DNA of 64,000 bases from Halichondria panicea (lineage: Eukaryota; Porifera; Demospongiae; Suberitida; Halichondriidae), in contig NC_087390.1 in NCBI RefSeq assembly GCF_963675165.1, positions 3,052,001 through 3,116,000 of the forward strand, read 5' to 3'. A program made the position numbers and the translations under genes. Shown here in pieces: positions 54,564-64,000 of this stretch. The notes beneath the pieces were generated by a model. The model was not told the DNA's origin and made no database searches. It saw only the letters and a list, made by a program, of their open reading frames with translations. Positions within the stretch are counted from its first letter, which is position 1. Every line of letters starts with the position of its first letter.

Positions 54564-57500
54564 ATGCATGATAATTATCGCCAATATCTACTAAATATAT
54601 ATAGGGTGAGTAAACAGAAAGGTGAAGGTAATCTGTCTGAGGAGCTCCTCCTTAAGGATCTAGAATCTGGTGATTTTGAACGAATAATGCTTGTTGTTCA
54701 TGGAGACAGACTCGTTACACAGAGGCTTGGCCCTAAAGATTTCACTTGTTTACACTATGCATCCTACCATGGTAATGTAAAAATTGTTAAAATGATTATT
54801 GACCGTTGTGGTGAAGTAGCTCTGCACAGAGTTTTTGAAATGAACCCTTCTCCTATTGATATAGCTAGAGGAAGTGGGCACTCTGAACTGGCAAGCCTTC
54901 TTGCAGCAATGCATCCTCCTTTGCAAGATGTGGAGTCTCTTGAAGATGCAGCTATTACTAATACAATGGTGTTTAAAAAGACTGATCTGTTGTTACACGC
55001 TTGCCTTGTTGGTGACATAGAGCAAGTTAAATCTCTCTCGGAAGAAGCTCTTATTAGCACTGGGGATATGAGAGTACTTGGTTCGAGCCAGATACCTTTG
55101 CATGTAGCAGCCGAGAACGGACACCTTGAAATTGTTAAGTATCTTGTGCATGCAGCTAAATATAATTGTAGGGGTAAAGATCCATCCAAAAAGACTCCTC
55201 TACATTTCGCTGCATGCAATGGACATTTGAAAGTTGTTCAATTTCTTTCATCTGAAGATCCCTCGATGATTAATTTTAAAGATAAAGACGGGAACACATC
55301 TTTGCACTATGCATGTAGAGAAGGACAGTCTATTGTTGTTACTGAGCTAGCTGAAGTCCGAAAATGCAAAACGATGGTTGAGAATAACGATGGTTTCAGT
55401 TCGATTAGCATAGCACGCTTGAGTGGGCATCCTGAAATAGCAGACTTCCTTCAGTCGTTGGCAGACGATGACTCCATTGAAAGCAGTAGTGAACATGTCA
55501 GTGGTAGAGAAGATTCTGTTGAGCCATCTCTCCCAGGCTTGCTCTCTCACCTTCATGATTTTAACCGTCAGCTTCGTCAAGCAATGGCTGATGTTATTGG
55601 AGAAGAACGAGAGGAAGAACTTCACCGGCTAGCTGAACAGGCAGCTGAGCTAGCTGTGCAAGGTGGTACAAGTTTAGGAATGTTGCCTATCCATCAAGCA
55701 TGTGCAGTAGGAAACTTAGATGAAGTCAAGTCCCTAGTGATTAATGAACAATGCAATGTTAATGTCCGAGATGATAAAAACCACACTCCACTTATTATCG
55801 CTGCTCACATGGGCAAAACAGATGTTGTTAAGTACTTAACATCTTTGAACAACTGTGACATTTCTCTTAAAGACAGCCATGGCCGCATGCCTATTCATCA
55901 TGCAGCGCAAGGTGGTCATGGTGATGTGATAACTATTCTCTTGCAAGACGGAAAAGGTAGTTCTATGATTGAAGACAACGAAGGAACAGTGCCCCTTCAA
56001 ATAGCTTCATTTAATGGTTTTCTCGATGTTGTTCAACTTCTTGCAGGCCAAAAAAATATCAATCCAGATCATGCTGATCACGATGGAAGAACATCCCTTC
56101 ACTGCGCTGCTCAAGAGGGCCACCTCCCTGTCCTCAAGTTCCTTGTTGAAGAGTACAATTGCAATATAAACGGAAAAGATAAAACGAATGGTGTTACGGC
56201 ATTACATCTTGCTGCATCTCGTGGCAATTATGAGATGGTGGATTATATTTGTTCCCACCCTGACTGTGATCGTGAGGCTAAAGATAATGCAGGTCGAACT
56301 CCACTCTTTCGAGCCTCACAGTATGGAATGACCCGCATCGTTAAACTCCTAGTAGAGAAATTTAAATGTGACTGCTCAACTAAAGATGCTAACAATGCGA
56401 CTCCATTGCATCCAGCTGCAATAGGAGGACACCTCGAAATAGTTAAATTTTTATGTCTACAATTATCAGAGATTGAAGTTGAAGCGAAAGATTCCAGTGG
56501 CCGTACAGCCGTTCATTTTGCTTCACAAAGTGGCCAACTTGACATAATTACTTTTCTTGTGAGGGATAAAGGTTGCGATGGGTCGTTAAAAGATGTTGAG
56601 CATGGCGTAACACCTCTCCATCTTGCTGCCAACAATGGCAATATTCAGGTTGTTAAATTTCTGTGTGCATTAAGTGAAGTAGACCCAGGTCAGGCTGACA
56701 ATCATGATCGCTCTCCACTTCATTATGCTGCTATTGGAGGCCACATTGCTGTTGTGAAGTACCTTGTTAATGAACAGCACTGTGCCACTAACTTACAAGA
56801 CAAAAATGGCCTTACTCCCTCTACACTTGCTCGTGTCAGTGGGAATGTTGAACTAGTGAGCGTCATAGAAGCACAAGTACTGTCTACTTCTTACATAGTC
56901 ACTGAGTCTCATGAAACAAAATGGCTTGAGCAAAATGACGACAAACATACAACAGAAGACACAGCTCGACTCTTTGCCATTTGTGGTGATCTTGAAAAAC
57001 TGAGAAGCCTTGTTGACTCTGAAAGTAAAAACGTTCTTGAACAAAAAGGCTTTAATGGCGAATCCGTTCTACACAATGCTAGTTTTGCTGGCAAACTGGA
57101 TGTAGTTAAATACCTTGTAAACGAGTGCGAGTGTGACGTTGGAGCAGGAGATAACGATGGTCATACACCCATTCACAACGCAGCCCATGAAGGCCATGAT
57201 GAGGTCGTTGCCTTCCTTGCTTCTCAGATTATTGGTGGTGTGGACATTGGTGATAATAATGGTAGAGTTGCTCTTCATTATGCTGCTCAGAATGGACACT
57301 ATAAGGCAGTAATTGTTCTAATGAGCACTTATCGAAGCAGTGGCTTGCTGATGGACAAGTGCCATGTCACTCCTCTTCATTTAGCAGCTAGTGGAGGACA
57401 TACTAAAGTAGTGGAATTCATCCTTCAGAACGAGCAAGCTGACCCACGAATTGCCGATGATGATGGACGAACAGCTGTTCATTATGCTACACAAGAGGGG

Positions 57501-60500
57501 CACATAAAAGTAGTACAGTGTCTTGTAGCACAATATTTCTTTTCAAGTTTTCGAGCTGACAAATCAGGCATTACTCCACTGCATCTTGCCTGTGTTAAAG
57601 GAGACCTTCTCTTAGTGAAATATTTGTGCTCCCTACGATCTTTCCAGCCGAATGCTATTGACAACAATGGCCGTACCCCCTTACACTGTGCTTGCAATGG
57701 TGGCTATTTTGAGATAGTGAATTTTTTGACTAAAGAATCAGACACTGAGTTGGCAATTGAAGACAACAGGGGGATGACTCCGTTTGATTTAGCGTCCACT
57801 GTAGGAGCTTCACACATTTGTTCTCATCTCAGAAACTTAGGATGTGGTCCAAGTAAAAGTGCAAAGATTCAAAATGAAGCTGAAACAGAAAATCTGAAGA
57901 TAAAACTTTTTGAACAGATGGCGGAAGCTTCTGGTAGTTTTCAACTCCATTCATTAGCACTAAGTGGGAACATTGCCAAATTTAAAGATGTTCTCACAAC
58001 TTCAGATGTTGATCCAAACTCCAAAGGTCCAAACGGGGAAACAGCTCTACACTTGGCGAGCTACACTGGTCATACTGAAATAGTGGAACTGTTGGTAAGA
58101 GATGAGCGGGTACAAATCAACTTGAAGGACAACGATGAGGACACGCCACTTCATAATGCTGCTCACAATGGTCATCTAGAAGTAGTGAAAGTGTTAGCTT
58201 CACACAAAAATTGTGACACAAATGCAAGAGACAAGAATGAACGCACTCCACTTCACTACGCATCTCAGAATGGACACTACGATGTGGTTTCGTATCTCTC
58301 GACTGAGTTAAATTGTGATATAAATGCAAGAGACAAATCTGGCACACCTCCTATACAAGTTGCTGCTTTTGCTGGCCACACTAACATTGTTGAACTCCTA
58401 TCACAGATTAGTGGCTGCGAGGTAGATGCCGTTGATGAACAAGGTCGTACTTCTCTGCACTGTGCATGTCAAGAAGGTCACTTTGAAATCATGCAGTATC
58501 TGATAATTGAATGCAAGGTTGATTACACCCTTCAAGAAAAATCGCACTCTGTTACTTCACTCCATCTAGCTGCAAGCAAAGGTCACCTTCGCATCGTTAA
58601 ATTCCTTTGTACACTTGAACATATTGATGCTGACATAAAAGACAAGCACGACCGAACACCACTCTTTTATGCTTGCAAAGAAGGAAACCTGGAAGTTGTC
58701 AAGTATCTCACTACAGAGAAGAAATGCGATCTTACAACTACTGACAGTCTTGGTTTCAATTGTTATCAAGCAGCTGAAGTGAATCACCATCAAACTGTAC
58801 TTGACTTTATCGTGCAACACAGCCCTTCCCTTGTTTCTAGTGACCTATCAACACAAGGCAAGCTGCTATCATTGCTCTCTGAGTTAAAAGGAGACGCTTC
58901 TAGCCTACTGATACTTAGTGCAGCTGCTGAAGGAGATATTGACTCTATAAAGCAGCACCTGCAAGGAAAGACTGAAAAAATTCGTGGTAGAAACGGAGAA
59001 ACTCCACTTCATATTGCAGCTTCCATGGGGCATTTGTCTGTTGTGAAGTACTTAGTTGATGAATGTAAATATGATGTACTTGACAAGGATGAAAACAGTT
59101 GCACACCTATTCATTTGGCTTGTAACCAAGGACAGTTGGAAGTAATGCAGTATTTTGCATTAAGAGATGAATGTGACATGAATTTGAAAGACAAAAATGG
59201 CAGAACCCCTCTTCACCATGCAGCCCAAAATGGTAGTATGGCAATTATATCTTTTCTGTTAACTCTCAACACCACTAATCCATCTCTAGAAGATGATGAA
59301 GGAAATACTGCCTTTCTACTAGCTGCTTTTTGTGGATATTTAGATGTAATGAAAGTGCTGATCTCAGATGGCAACAGCAATCCGAAGCATTCAGATATTA
59401 ATGGCCGATCTTCTCTCCACTGTGCCAGCCAGCAAGGACACTATAATATTGTTAAGTATCTAGTGTTGGAGCATAACATTGACCCAATGTTGAAAGAAAA
59501 ACTAAATGGAGCAAATGCTTTGCATTTCGCAACTGGCAATGGCCATACAAATATTGTTAAATTTGTTTGCTCTCTCCCTAGTTGTGATGTGGATTGTACA
59601 GATAAGGAAGGCCGAACTCCGTTACACCGAGCAGCTCAGCAAGGACACACAGCAATTGTACAGCTGCTTGCTAATGACTTTCATGCCAACTGTGAAGCTT
59701 GTGACAATAAAGGAGTAACACCCCTACACATGGCTTCATATCAGGGGCAACTTGATGTTGTAAAGTTCTTCATCACACAAAAAAACTTGAATCCCTCTGC
59801 GTTCCGTGACCATAATGGACGTACAGCCCTCCACTGTGCTGCTCAACAGGGCCAAATTGACGTTATGAAATATCTTGTTGAGGAATGTACCATGAATTGC
59901 ATGGACAAAGATCAGGCTCACGGTGTAACACCTATTCATTTGGCTGCCAACACTGGACACTTGGATATTGTCAAGTTTATCTGTTCTCAGCCAGAAACTA
60001 ACGTTGATATCAAGGATACAATGCTTCGTACACCTCTCCACTATGCCTGCCAGGAGAAACAAACAAAAGTAGCTAAGTATCTAGTGTCTGAGCAAGGCAG
60101 CAATCCAAACCTCAAAGATAAACATGATACAACTCCTTATGAATTGTGTGCTGTAGTTGGAGCTCATGATATTTTGTTGTTCCTGAAATCTCATTTGAAA
60201 GAAGACCAGAATGATCTCGTCTTACCAGAAAAACTAAATAGTTTGGTGGATGCAGATGTAATACTAAGGATGCATGCAATCAATGGGAATTTAGAAATGG
60301 TTAAAGAGATTGTAGCCGCCAAAGGCATGCACATCGTGAGTGTACAAGGACTTCAAAAAGAGACACTCTTACATAACGCTTCTTTTGCTGGGAAGTTGAA
60401 TGTTGTGAAATATCTTGTGCTTGAGTGCAAGAGTGATCTTAATGATACTGATGAAAGTGGACACATTCCCCTTCACAATGCTGCTCACGAGGGACATACG

Positions 60501-63500
60501 GACGTCATTGAATTCTTGGCATCACAGAATAGCTGCCATTCAAATGCAAGAGATAACAATGGCAGAACACCCCTCCACTTTGCTGCACAGAATGGGCACT
60601 ATGATTCTGTTGTCATGCTAGTGAACGTTTTCGATCTAAAATTAATGCTAGGAGACGAAAAAGGCGTCACACCAATACAACTTGCAGCTGGAAATGGTCA
60701 TACAAGAATTTTGAAATTCATGATCACCAAAGAAGGTGTCAATATGTCAGTGAAAGATCATAATGGAAGAACTCCTTTGCATTCTGCTTCTCAAGGGGGT
60801 CAGCTTGACACTGTCAAGTTCCTCATCCATGAATGCAATGCTGATCCAATGACTAAAGACACTGCCCACTCAGTAACATCACTGCATATAGCAGCTAATG
60901 GAGGTCACACGGAAATCGTAAAATTTTTCTGCTCTCTTGATAATTCCGATCCTAACGCTCAAGATCAGTACGAAAAAACCCCATTACACTATGCCTGCCA
61001 AGAAGGTCATTTGAACACCGTTAAGACACTTGTGAGTGAACTGTCTTGTGATCCTTTCAGAAGAGACCGTAATGGTGTGACACCTATTCAACTAGCTGAT
61101 ATTGCTTGTAAACCTGAAGTTGTGGCATATCTAAAATCTAAATTTCCATCAAAGGAAAGTGCAGAAGAAATTAGTTCGTCTAATGCAAATGATCATGGCT
61201 TGTTAGTCAACGTTCTAGCTTCCCGTGGCCACCTTCAAAGCCTAAAAGATGTTATGAAGCAAAGAGGTACACACTCTGTCAAGGGACCTAATGGAGAAAC
61301 TGCTTTACACCTTGCTGCCTATGGTGGGTATCTGGATACTGTGAAGTATCTTGTTGATGAGTGTGGTTTCGATGTGAACGCATGTGATAATAATGGAAAC
61401 ACCCCAACTCACTGTGCCTCTCAAAGTAACTCACTGAGTGTTGTCAAGTACATGACTGGAAAGACTCAATGCAAAGCAGACATTCCCGACAGGAATGGTA
61501 GAATTCCTCTTCATATTGCATGCCAAGAGGGGAGAAAAGAAATTGCTGTTTGTTTGAATGATAAAGACAGAGCCTGCCGGAACCACCAGGACAATGATGG
61601 TACAACACCAGTACAGCTAGCTGCATATGCAGGCCACCTTACGATTGTCAAATATTTGGTGAATGAAGGAGATTGTGATCCTACCATTCGTGACAATGCT
61701 GGACGAACTAGTGTTCATTGTGCTAGTCAACAAGGCCACTTAGATGTTGTTAAGTTCCTAGTGGAGGAATGTGGAGCTGACCATCTTGTGGATGACTGTA
61801 AGAATCGAGTGACACCTATTCATTTAGCGGCTGGAAAAGGACATTTAGATATCGTTAGGTATCTCTGCACTCTACCAAACACAGACCCAGACGTCAAGGA
61901 CAGTCGTGGGAGAACACCTGTTCAATATGCTTCACAAGAGAACCACCTCCCAGTCGTGAAATACCTTTACGAAGAAAAGAAATGTGATCCATCTCATAAA
62001 GATGAACAAGGAGTTTCATCTGTAGAATTAGCTCTCATTGCTGGATCTACAGAAGTATCTAGTTTCTACAGAGAGAACAATTTTCAAGCGTCTGAGACTG
62101 CCTCTAGGTTTACAGAACTTGCGTCACTACTAAGCAACACTGACACTAACGCTATCAAGGTACGCATGGCTGTTATTGAAGGAGATTTGGACAAGCTGAA
62201 ACAGTTGTTGAGGAGTGATCCTAGAAAAACTGTCTCCAAAGGACTCCAAGGGGAAACCCTTTTGCATACTGCTGCTTTTGCTGGTAAATTAGCAATTGTC
62301 AAGTACCTTGTCACGGACTTTAATATTGATCTTAATACTCAAGATAATGATGGACACACAGCAATGCACAACGCTGCTCATGAAGGTTTCACAGAGATTG
62401 TAAGTTTTTTGGGTTCACAGCAAAATTGCTCTTCAAATGTTAAAGATCAAAATAGCCGAACTCCTCTCCATTATGCTGCTCAAAATGGTCATTTAAAGGT
62501 TGTTAAGGTGTTGCTTGAAGATCTCGATAGTGATAGTGATTGCGAAGACAAAACTGGAGTTACACCTGTGCAATTATCTGCAGAAGCAGGGCATTTCGAA
62601 ATATTCAAGTACCTTGTCAAAGAAGCTAACGTCGATTTAACCCATGTTGACAATAACGGTCGCAATTGGCTACATTCTGCAAGCCAGCAAGGCAATGTTA
62701 GTATTGTTAAGTTCGGAATTTCAGAGTGCAATATGACCTGCTCTGTAGCAGATAAAGCATTTCATGCGACTCCCCTTCATCTAGCTGCTAGCAATGGACA
62801 AGTTGAAGTCGTAAAGTATCTATGTTCACAGCCAAGCTGTGACACTGAAGCCATTGATCAGTCTGGAAGAATTCCACTTCACTTTGCATGCCAAGAAGGT
62901 CACATTGAAGTGGTAAAGTTTTTAGTCACTGAGAAAAAGTCTAACCCAAATCTACGTGACGAAAATGGTATAACCCCCAGGCACTTAGCAACTCTCAAAG
63001 GTTTCACTAAAATTGTTGAGCTCTTAAGCTCTCACGTAGAAACCGATCACACCACTACAAATGACAGTGGAAAAACCACAGAAGGTGCTGGAGAGTCTTG
63101 GGTACATGCATCATTGTTAGAAAATCCTGACCGACTAGCTATTCGTATGGCAGCTGTTGCTGGAGACCTTGAAAAAGTGAAGAAAATTGTTGAAAAGAAT
63201 GGTGTAGACATTCTCTCCACTAGTGGCCCTCAAGGAGAGACTGTTCTGCACAATGCTTCATTTGCTGGTCAACTGAGTGTAATTAGCTATCTTGTTGAGG
63301 AATGTCATTGTGATGTAAATAAAATGGATGAAGAAGGACACACCCCAGTACATAATGCTGCTCATGAAGGACATGTTGAGGTCCTTCAGTACTTCGTCAA
63401 ACTGAATGATTGTAACTGCACTGTTAAAGACCACAATGGCCGTCTTCCAATCCACTATGCTGCTCAGAATGGCCACAAGATGGCTGTATGTGTACTTCTG

Positions 63501-64000
63501 AACGAAGGAAAATGTGGTTGCATGTGGAAAGATGATCATGGCTCCATTCCCATGCATCTTGCTGCTTACAATGGACATTTGGACATTGTAAAGCTGCTTG
63601 CCACTCAGAAAAATAGTGATCCCTCTTACCCAGATGAAAAAGGCCGAACCTCTCTGCACTGTGCTAGCCAGCAAGGACACACTGCAGTGGTTGATTTTCT
63701 TGTTCGTGATTGTCATGTTGACCCAATGCTCGCTGATACACAACAAGGTGTCACTGCTGTTCATCTCGCTGCTGATAATGGACACTTGAACATTATTAAG
63801 GTCTTTAGCAGTATTCCTGGTACATCTTTCAATGTAAAAGACAAGCATGGACGTTCTCCCTTGCATTATGCATGTCAAAATGGCCACACAGAAATTGTCA
63901 AGTATCTGGTCTTAGAACATAAGTGTGATCCTTCGTCAAAAGACTCAATAGGTGTATCACCTTTTGACTTGGCATTTGAAATTGACACAGTCGAGTTTCT
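54564..64000 (+). CDS. Giant single-exon ankyrin-repeat protein (3' end outside the window)
   Basis: One open frame of at least 3145 codons with no intron, running off the window end. After about 45 residues it is almost entirely ankyrin repeats of about 33-35 residues, with the usual TPLHxAAxxGHxxVVKxL pattern (for example NGRTPLHYAAQNGH, GNTSLHYACREG); my estimate is 80-90 repeats. The repeats are grouped in larger units of about 325 residues, each opened by a linker such as GDLEKLRSLVD followed by GESVLHNASFAGKLDVVKYL. No signal peptide, membrane helix, kinase or death domain is seen in this part; effector domains, if any, are beyond the window. Ankyrin arrays act in protein binding; the partner is unknown. 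Start is the ATG at 54564, or MGDV at 51036 by splicing to 54605. Confidence 0.85.
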   Translation, partial: MHDNYRQYLLNIYRVSKQKGEGNLSEELLLKDLESGDFERIMLVVHGDRLVTQRLGPKDFTCLHYASYHGNVKIVKMIIDRCGEVALHRVFEMNPSPIDIARGSGHSELASLLAAMHPPLQDVESLEDAAITNTMVFKKTDLLLHACLVGDIEQVKSLSEEALISTGDMRVLGSSQIPLHVAAENGHLEIVKYLVHAAKYNCRGKDPSKKTPLHFAACNGHLKVVQFLSSEDPSMINFKDKDGNTSLHYACREGQSIVVTELAEVRKCKTMVENNDGFSSISIARLSGHPEIADFLQSLADDDSIESSSEHVSGREDSVEPSLPGLLSHLHDFNRQLRQAMADVIGEEREEELHRLAEQAAELAVQGGTSLGMLPIHQACAVGNLDEVKSLVINEQCNVNVRDDKNHTPLIIAAHMGKTDVVKYLTSLNNCDISLKDSHGRMPIHHAAQGGHGDVITILLQDGKGSSMIEDNEGTVPLQIASFNGFLDVVQLLAGQKNINPDHADHDGRTSLHCAAQEGHLPVLKFLVEEYNCNINGKDKTNGVTALHLAASRGNYEMVDYICSHPDCDREAKDNAGRTPLFRASQYGMTRIVKLLVEKFKCDCSTKDANNATPLHPAAIGGHLEIVKFLCLQLSEIEVEAKDSSGRTAVHFASQSGQLDIITFLVRDKGCDGSLKDVEHGVTPLHLAANNGNIQVVKFLCALSEVDPGQADNHDRSPLHYAAIGGHIAVVKYLVNEQHCATNLQDKNGLTPSTLARVSGNVELVSVIEAQVLSTSYIVTESHETKWLEQNDDKHTTEDTARLFAICGDLEKLRSLVDSESKNVLEQKGFNGESVLHNASFAGKLDVVKYLVNECECDVGAGDNDGHTPIHNAAHEGHDEVVAFLASQIIGGVDIGDNNGRVALHYAAQNGHYKAVIVLMSTYRSSGLLMDKCHVTPLHLAASGGHTKVVEFILQNEQADPRIADDDGRTAVHYATQEGHIKVVQCLVAQYFFSSFRADKSGITPLHLACVKGDLLLVKYLCSLRSFQPNAIDNNGRTPLHCACNGGYFEIVNFLTKESDTELAIEDNRGMTPFDLASTVGASHICSHLRNLGCGPSKSAKIQNEAETENLKIKLFEQMAEASGSFQLHSLALSGNIAKFKDVLTTSDVDPNSKGPNGETALHLASYTGHTEIVELLVRDERVQINLKDNDEDTPLHNAAHNGHLEVVKVLASHKNCDTNARDKNERTPLHYASQNGHYDVVSYLSTELNCDINARDKSGTPPIQVAAFAGHTNIVELLSQISGCEVDAVDEQGRTSLHCACQEGHFEIMQYLIIECKVDYTLQEKSHSVTSLHLAASKGHLRIVKFLCTLEHIDADIKDKHDRTPLFYACKEGNLEVVKYLTTEKKCDLTTTDSLGFNCYQAAEVNHHQTVLDFIVQHSPSLVSSDLSTQGKLLSLLSELKGDASSLLILSAAAEGDIDSIKQHLQGKTEKIRGRNGETPLHIAASMGHLSVVKYLVDECKYDVLDKDENSCTPIHLACNQGQLEVMQYFALRDECDMNLKDKNGRTPLHHAAQNGSMAIISFLLTLNTTNPSLEDDEGNTAFLLAAFCGYLDVMKVLISDGNSNPKHSDINGRSSLHCASQQGHYNIVKYLVLEHNIDPMLKEKLNGANALHFATGNGHTNIVKFVCSLPSCDVDCTDKEGRTPLHRAAQQGHTAIVQLLANDFHANCEACDNKGVTPLHMASYQGQLDVVKFFITQKNLNPSAFRDHNGRTALHCAAQQGQIDVMKYLVEECTMNCMDKDQAHGVTPIHLAANTGHLDIVKFICSQPETNVDIKDTMLRTPLHYACQEKQTKVAKYLVSEQGSNPNLKDKHDTTPYELCAVVGAHDILLFLKSHLKEDQNDLVLPEKLNSLVDADVILRMHAINGNLEMVKEIVAAKGMHIVSVQGLQKETLLHNASFAGKLNVVKYLVLECKSDLNDTDESGHIPLHNAAHEGHTDVIEFLASQNSCHSNARDNNGRTPLHFAAQNGHYDSVVMLVNVFDLKLMLGDEKGVTPIQLAAGNGHTRILKFMITKEGVNMSVKDHNGRTPLHSASQGGQLDTVKFLIHECNADPMTKDTAHSVTSLHIAANGGHTEIVKFFCSLDNSDPNAQDQYEKTPLHYACQEGHLNTVKTLVSELSCDPFRRDRNGVTPIQLADIACKPEVVAYLKSKFPSKESAEEISSSNANDHGLLVNVLASRGHLQSLKDVMKQRGTHSVKGPNGETALHLAAYGGYLDTVKYLVDECGFDVNACDNNGNTPTHCASQSNSLSVVKYMTGKTQCKADIPDRNGRIPLHIACQEGRKEIAVCLNDKDRACRNHQDNDGTTPVQLAAYAGHLTIVKYLVNEGDCDPTIRDNAGRTSVHCASQQGHLDVVKFLVEECGADHLVDDCKNRVTPIHLAAGKGHLDIVRYLCTLPNTDPDVKDSRGRTPVQYASQENHLPVVKYLYEEKKCDPSHKDEQGVSSVELALIAGSTEVSSFYRENNFQASETASRFTELASLLSNTDTNAIKVRMAVIEGDLDKLKQLLRSDPRKTVSKGLQGETLLHTAAFAGKLAIVKYLVTDFNIDLNTQDNDGHTAMHNAAHEGFTEIVSFLGSQQNCSSNVKDQNSRTPLHYAAQNGHLKVVKVLLEDLDSDSDCEDKTGVTPVQLSAEAGHFEIFKYLVKEANVDLTHVDNNGRNWLHSASQQGNVSIVKFGISECNMTCSVADKAFHATPLHLAASNGQVEVVKYLCSQPSCDTEAIDQSGRIPLHFACQEGHIEVVKFLVTEKKSNPNLRDENGITPRHLATLKGFTKIVELLSSHVETDHTTTNDSGKTTEGAGESWVHASLLENPDRLAIRMAAVAGDLEKVKKIVEKNGVDILSTSGPQGETVLHNASFAGQLSVISYLVEECHCDVNKMDEEGHTPVHNAAHEGHVEVLQYFVKLNDCNCTVKDHNGRLPIHYAAQNGHKMAVCVLLNEGKCGCMWKDDHGSIPMHLAAYNGHLDIVKLLATQKNSDPSYPDEKGRTSLHCASQQGHTAVVDFLVRDCHVDPMLADTQQGVTAVHLAADNGHLNIIKVFSSIPGTSFNVKDKHGRSPLHYACQNGHTEIVKYLVLEHKCDPSSKDSIGVSPFDLAFEIDTVEF

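Noticed and set aside
54764-63887. Many minus-strand open frames in the ankyrin region, up to 209 codons
   Set aside because: Shadows of the plus-strand ankyrin frame; they recur at repeat spacing and have no domain of their own.
54564-64000. Bacterial or symbiont origin of the intronless ankyrin gene
   Set aside because: Flanks are typical of the rest of the window with AT-rich spacers and inverted repeats, and there is no operon or Shine-Dalgarno-like context; lineage expansion within the animal is simpler.

Overview
The window looks like chromosomal DNA of an early-branching animal, most likely a demosponge. The reasoning is: intron-rich genes with short GT-AG introns; animal-specific families (a HECW-type HECT ubiquitin ligase, a WIP/WIPF actin regulator, a kinesin-3/KIF13-type tail, COX7A); many small inverted-repeat elements; AT-rich spacers full of ACATGTAC/TAATTATA-like words; and death-fold-like and giant ankyrin genes of the kind expanded in sponges. 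The assignment is inference; no database could be searched.

Layout. 1-8479 (+): the 3' part of a HECW-like E3 ligase, 23 exons whose lengths sum to a perfect reading frame. 9592-10524 (-): a small predicted membrane protein with a possibly broken frame. 12758-18077 and 20547-25284 (-): two tandem copies of a gene that joins a CARD-like N-terminal domain to the tail of a KIF13-type kinesin without any motor domain. 25534-28315 (+): a two-membrane-segment, charged coiled-coil protein, head-to-head with the second tandem copy. 28756-30491 (-): a multi-pass small membrane protein, head-to-head with 30718-32355 (+), a COX7A-like cytochrome oxidase subunit. 34274-39347 (+): a WIP/WIPF homologue with WH2 and WASP-binding ends. 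40802-44990 (-): a CR1/L2-like LINE. 46009-49085 (+): a new-looking single-pass membrane protein with a CARD-like region and TPR-like C-terminus. 54564-64000 (+, runs off the window): a single-exon ankyrin-repeat giant of at least 3145 codons built from a higher-order repeat.

The spacers and introns carry several families of inverted-repeat elements (MITE-like, foldback), microsatellites and minisatellites.

Most striking points: (1) the helical box between WW and HECT domains of the HECW-like ligase is present about four times, as phase 1-1 exon modules with matching internal phase-2 introns; (2) a motorless kinesin-3 tail fused to a death-fold-like domain, in tandem duplicate; (3) a membrane-anchored CARD-like/TPR protein; (4) a LINE whose ORF1 and ORF2 are in the same frame separated by a single TGA followed by CTA, a known readthrough context. 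Exon coordinates are from manual reading of splice sites and phases. No transcripts were available.
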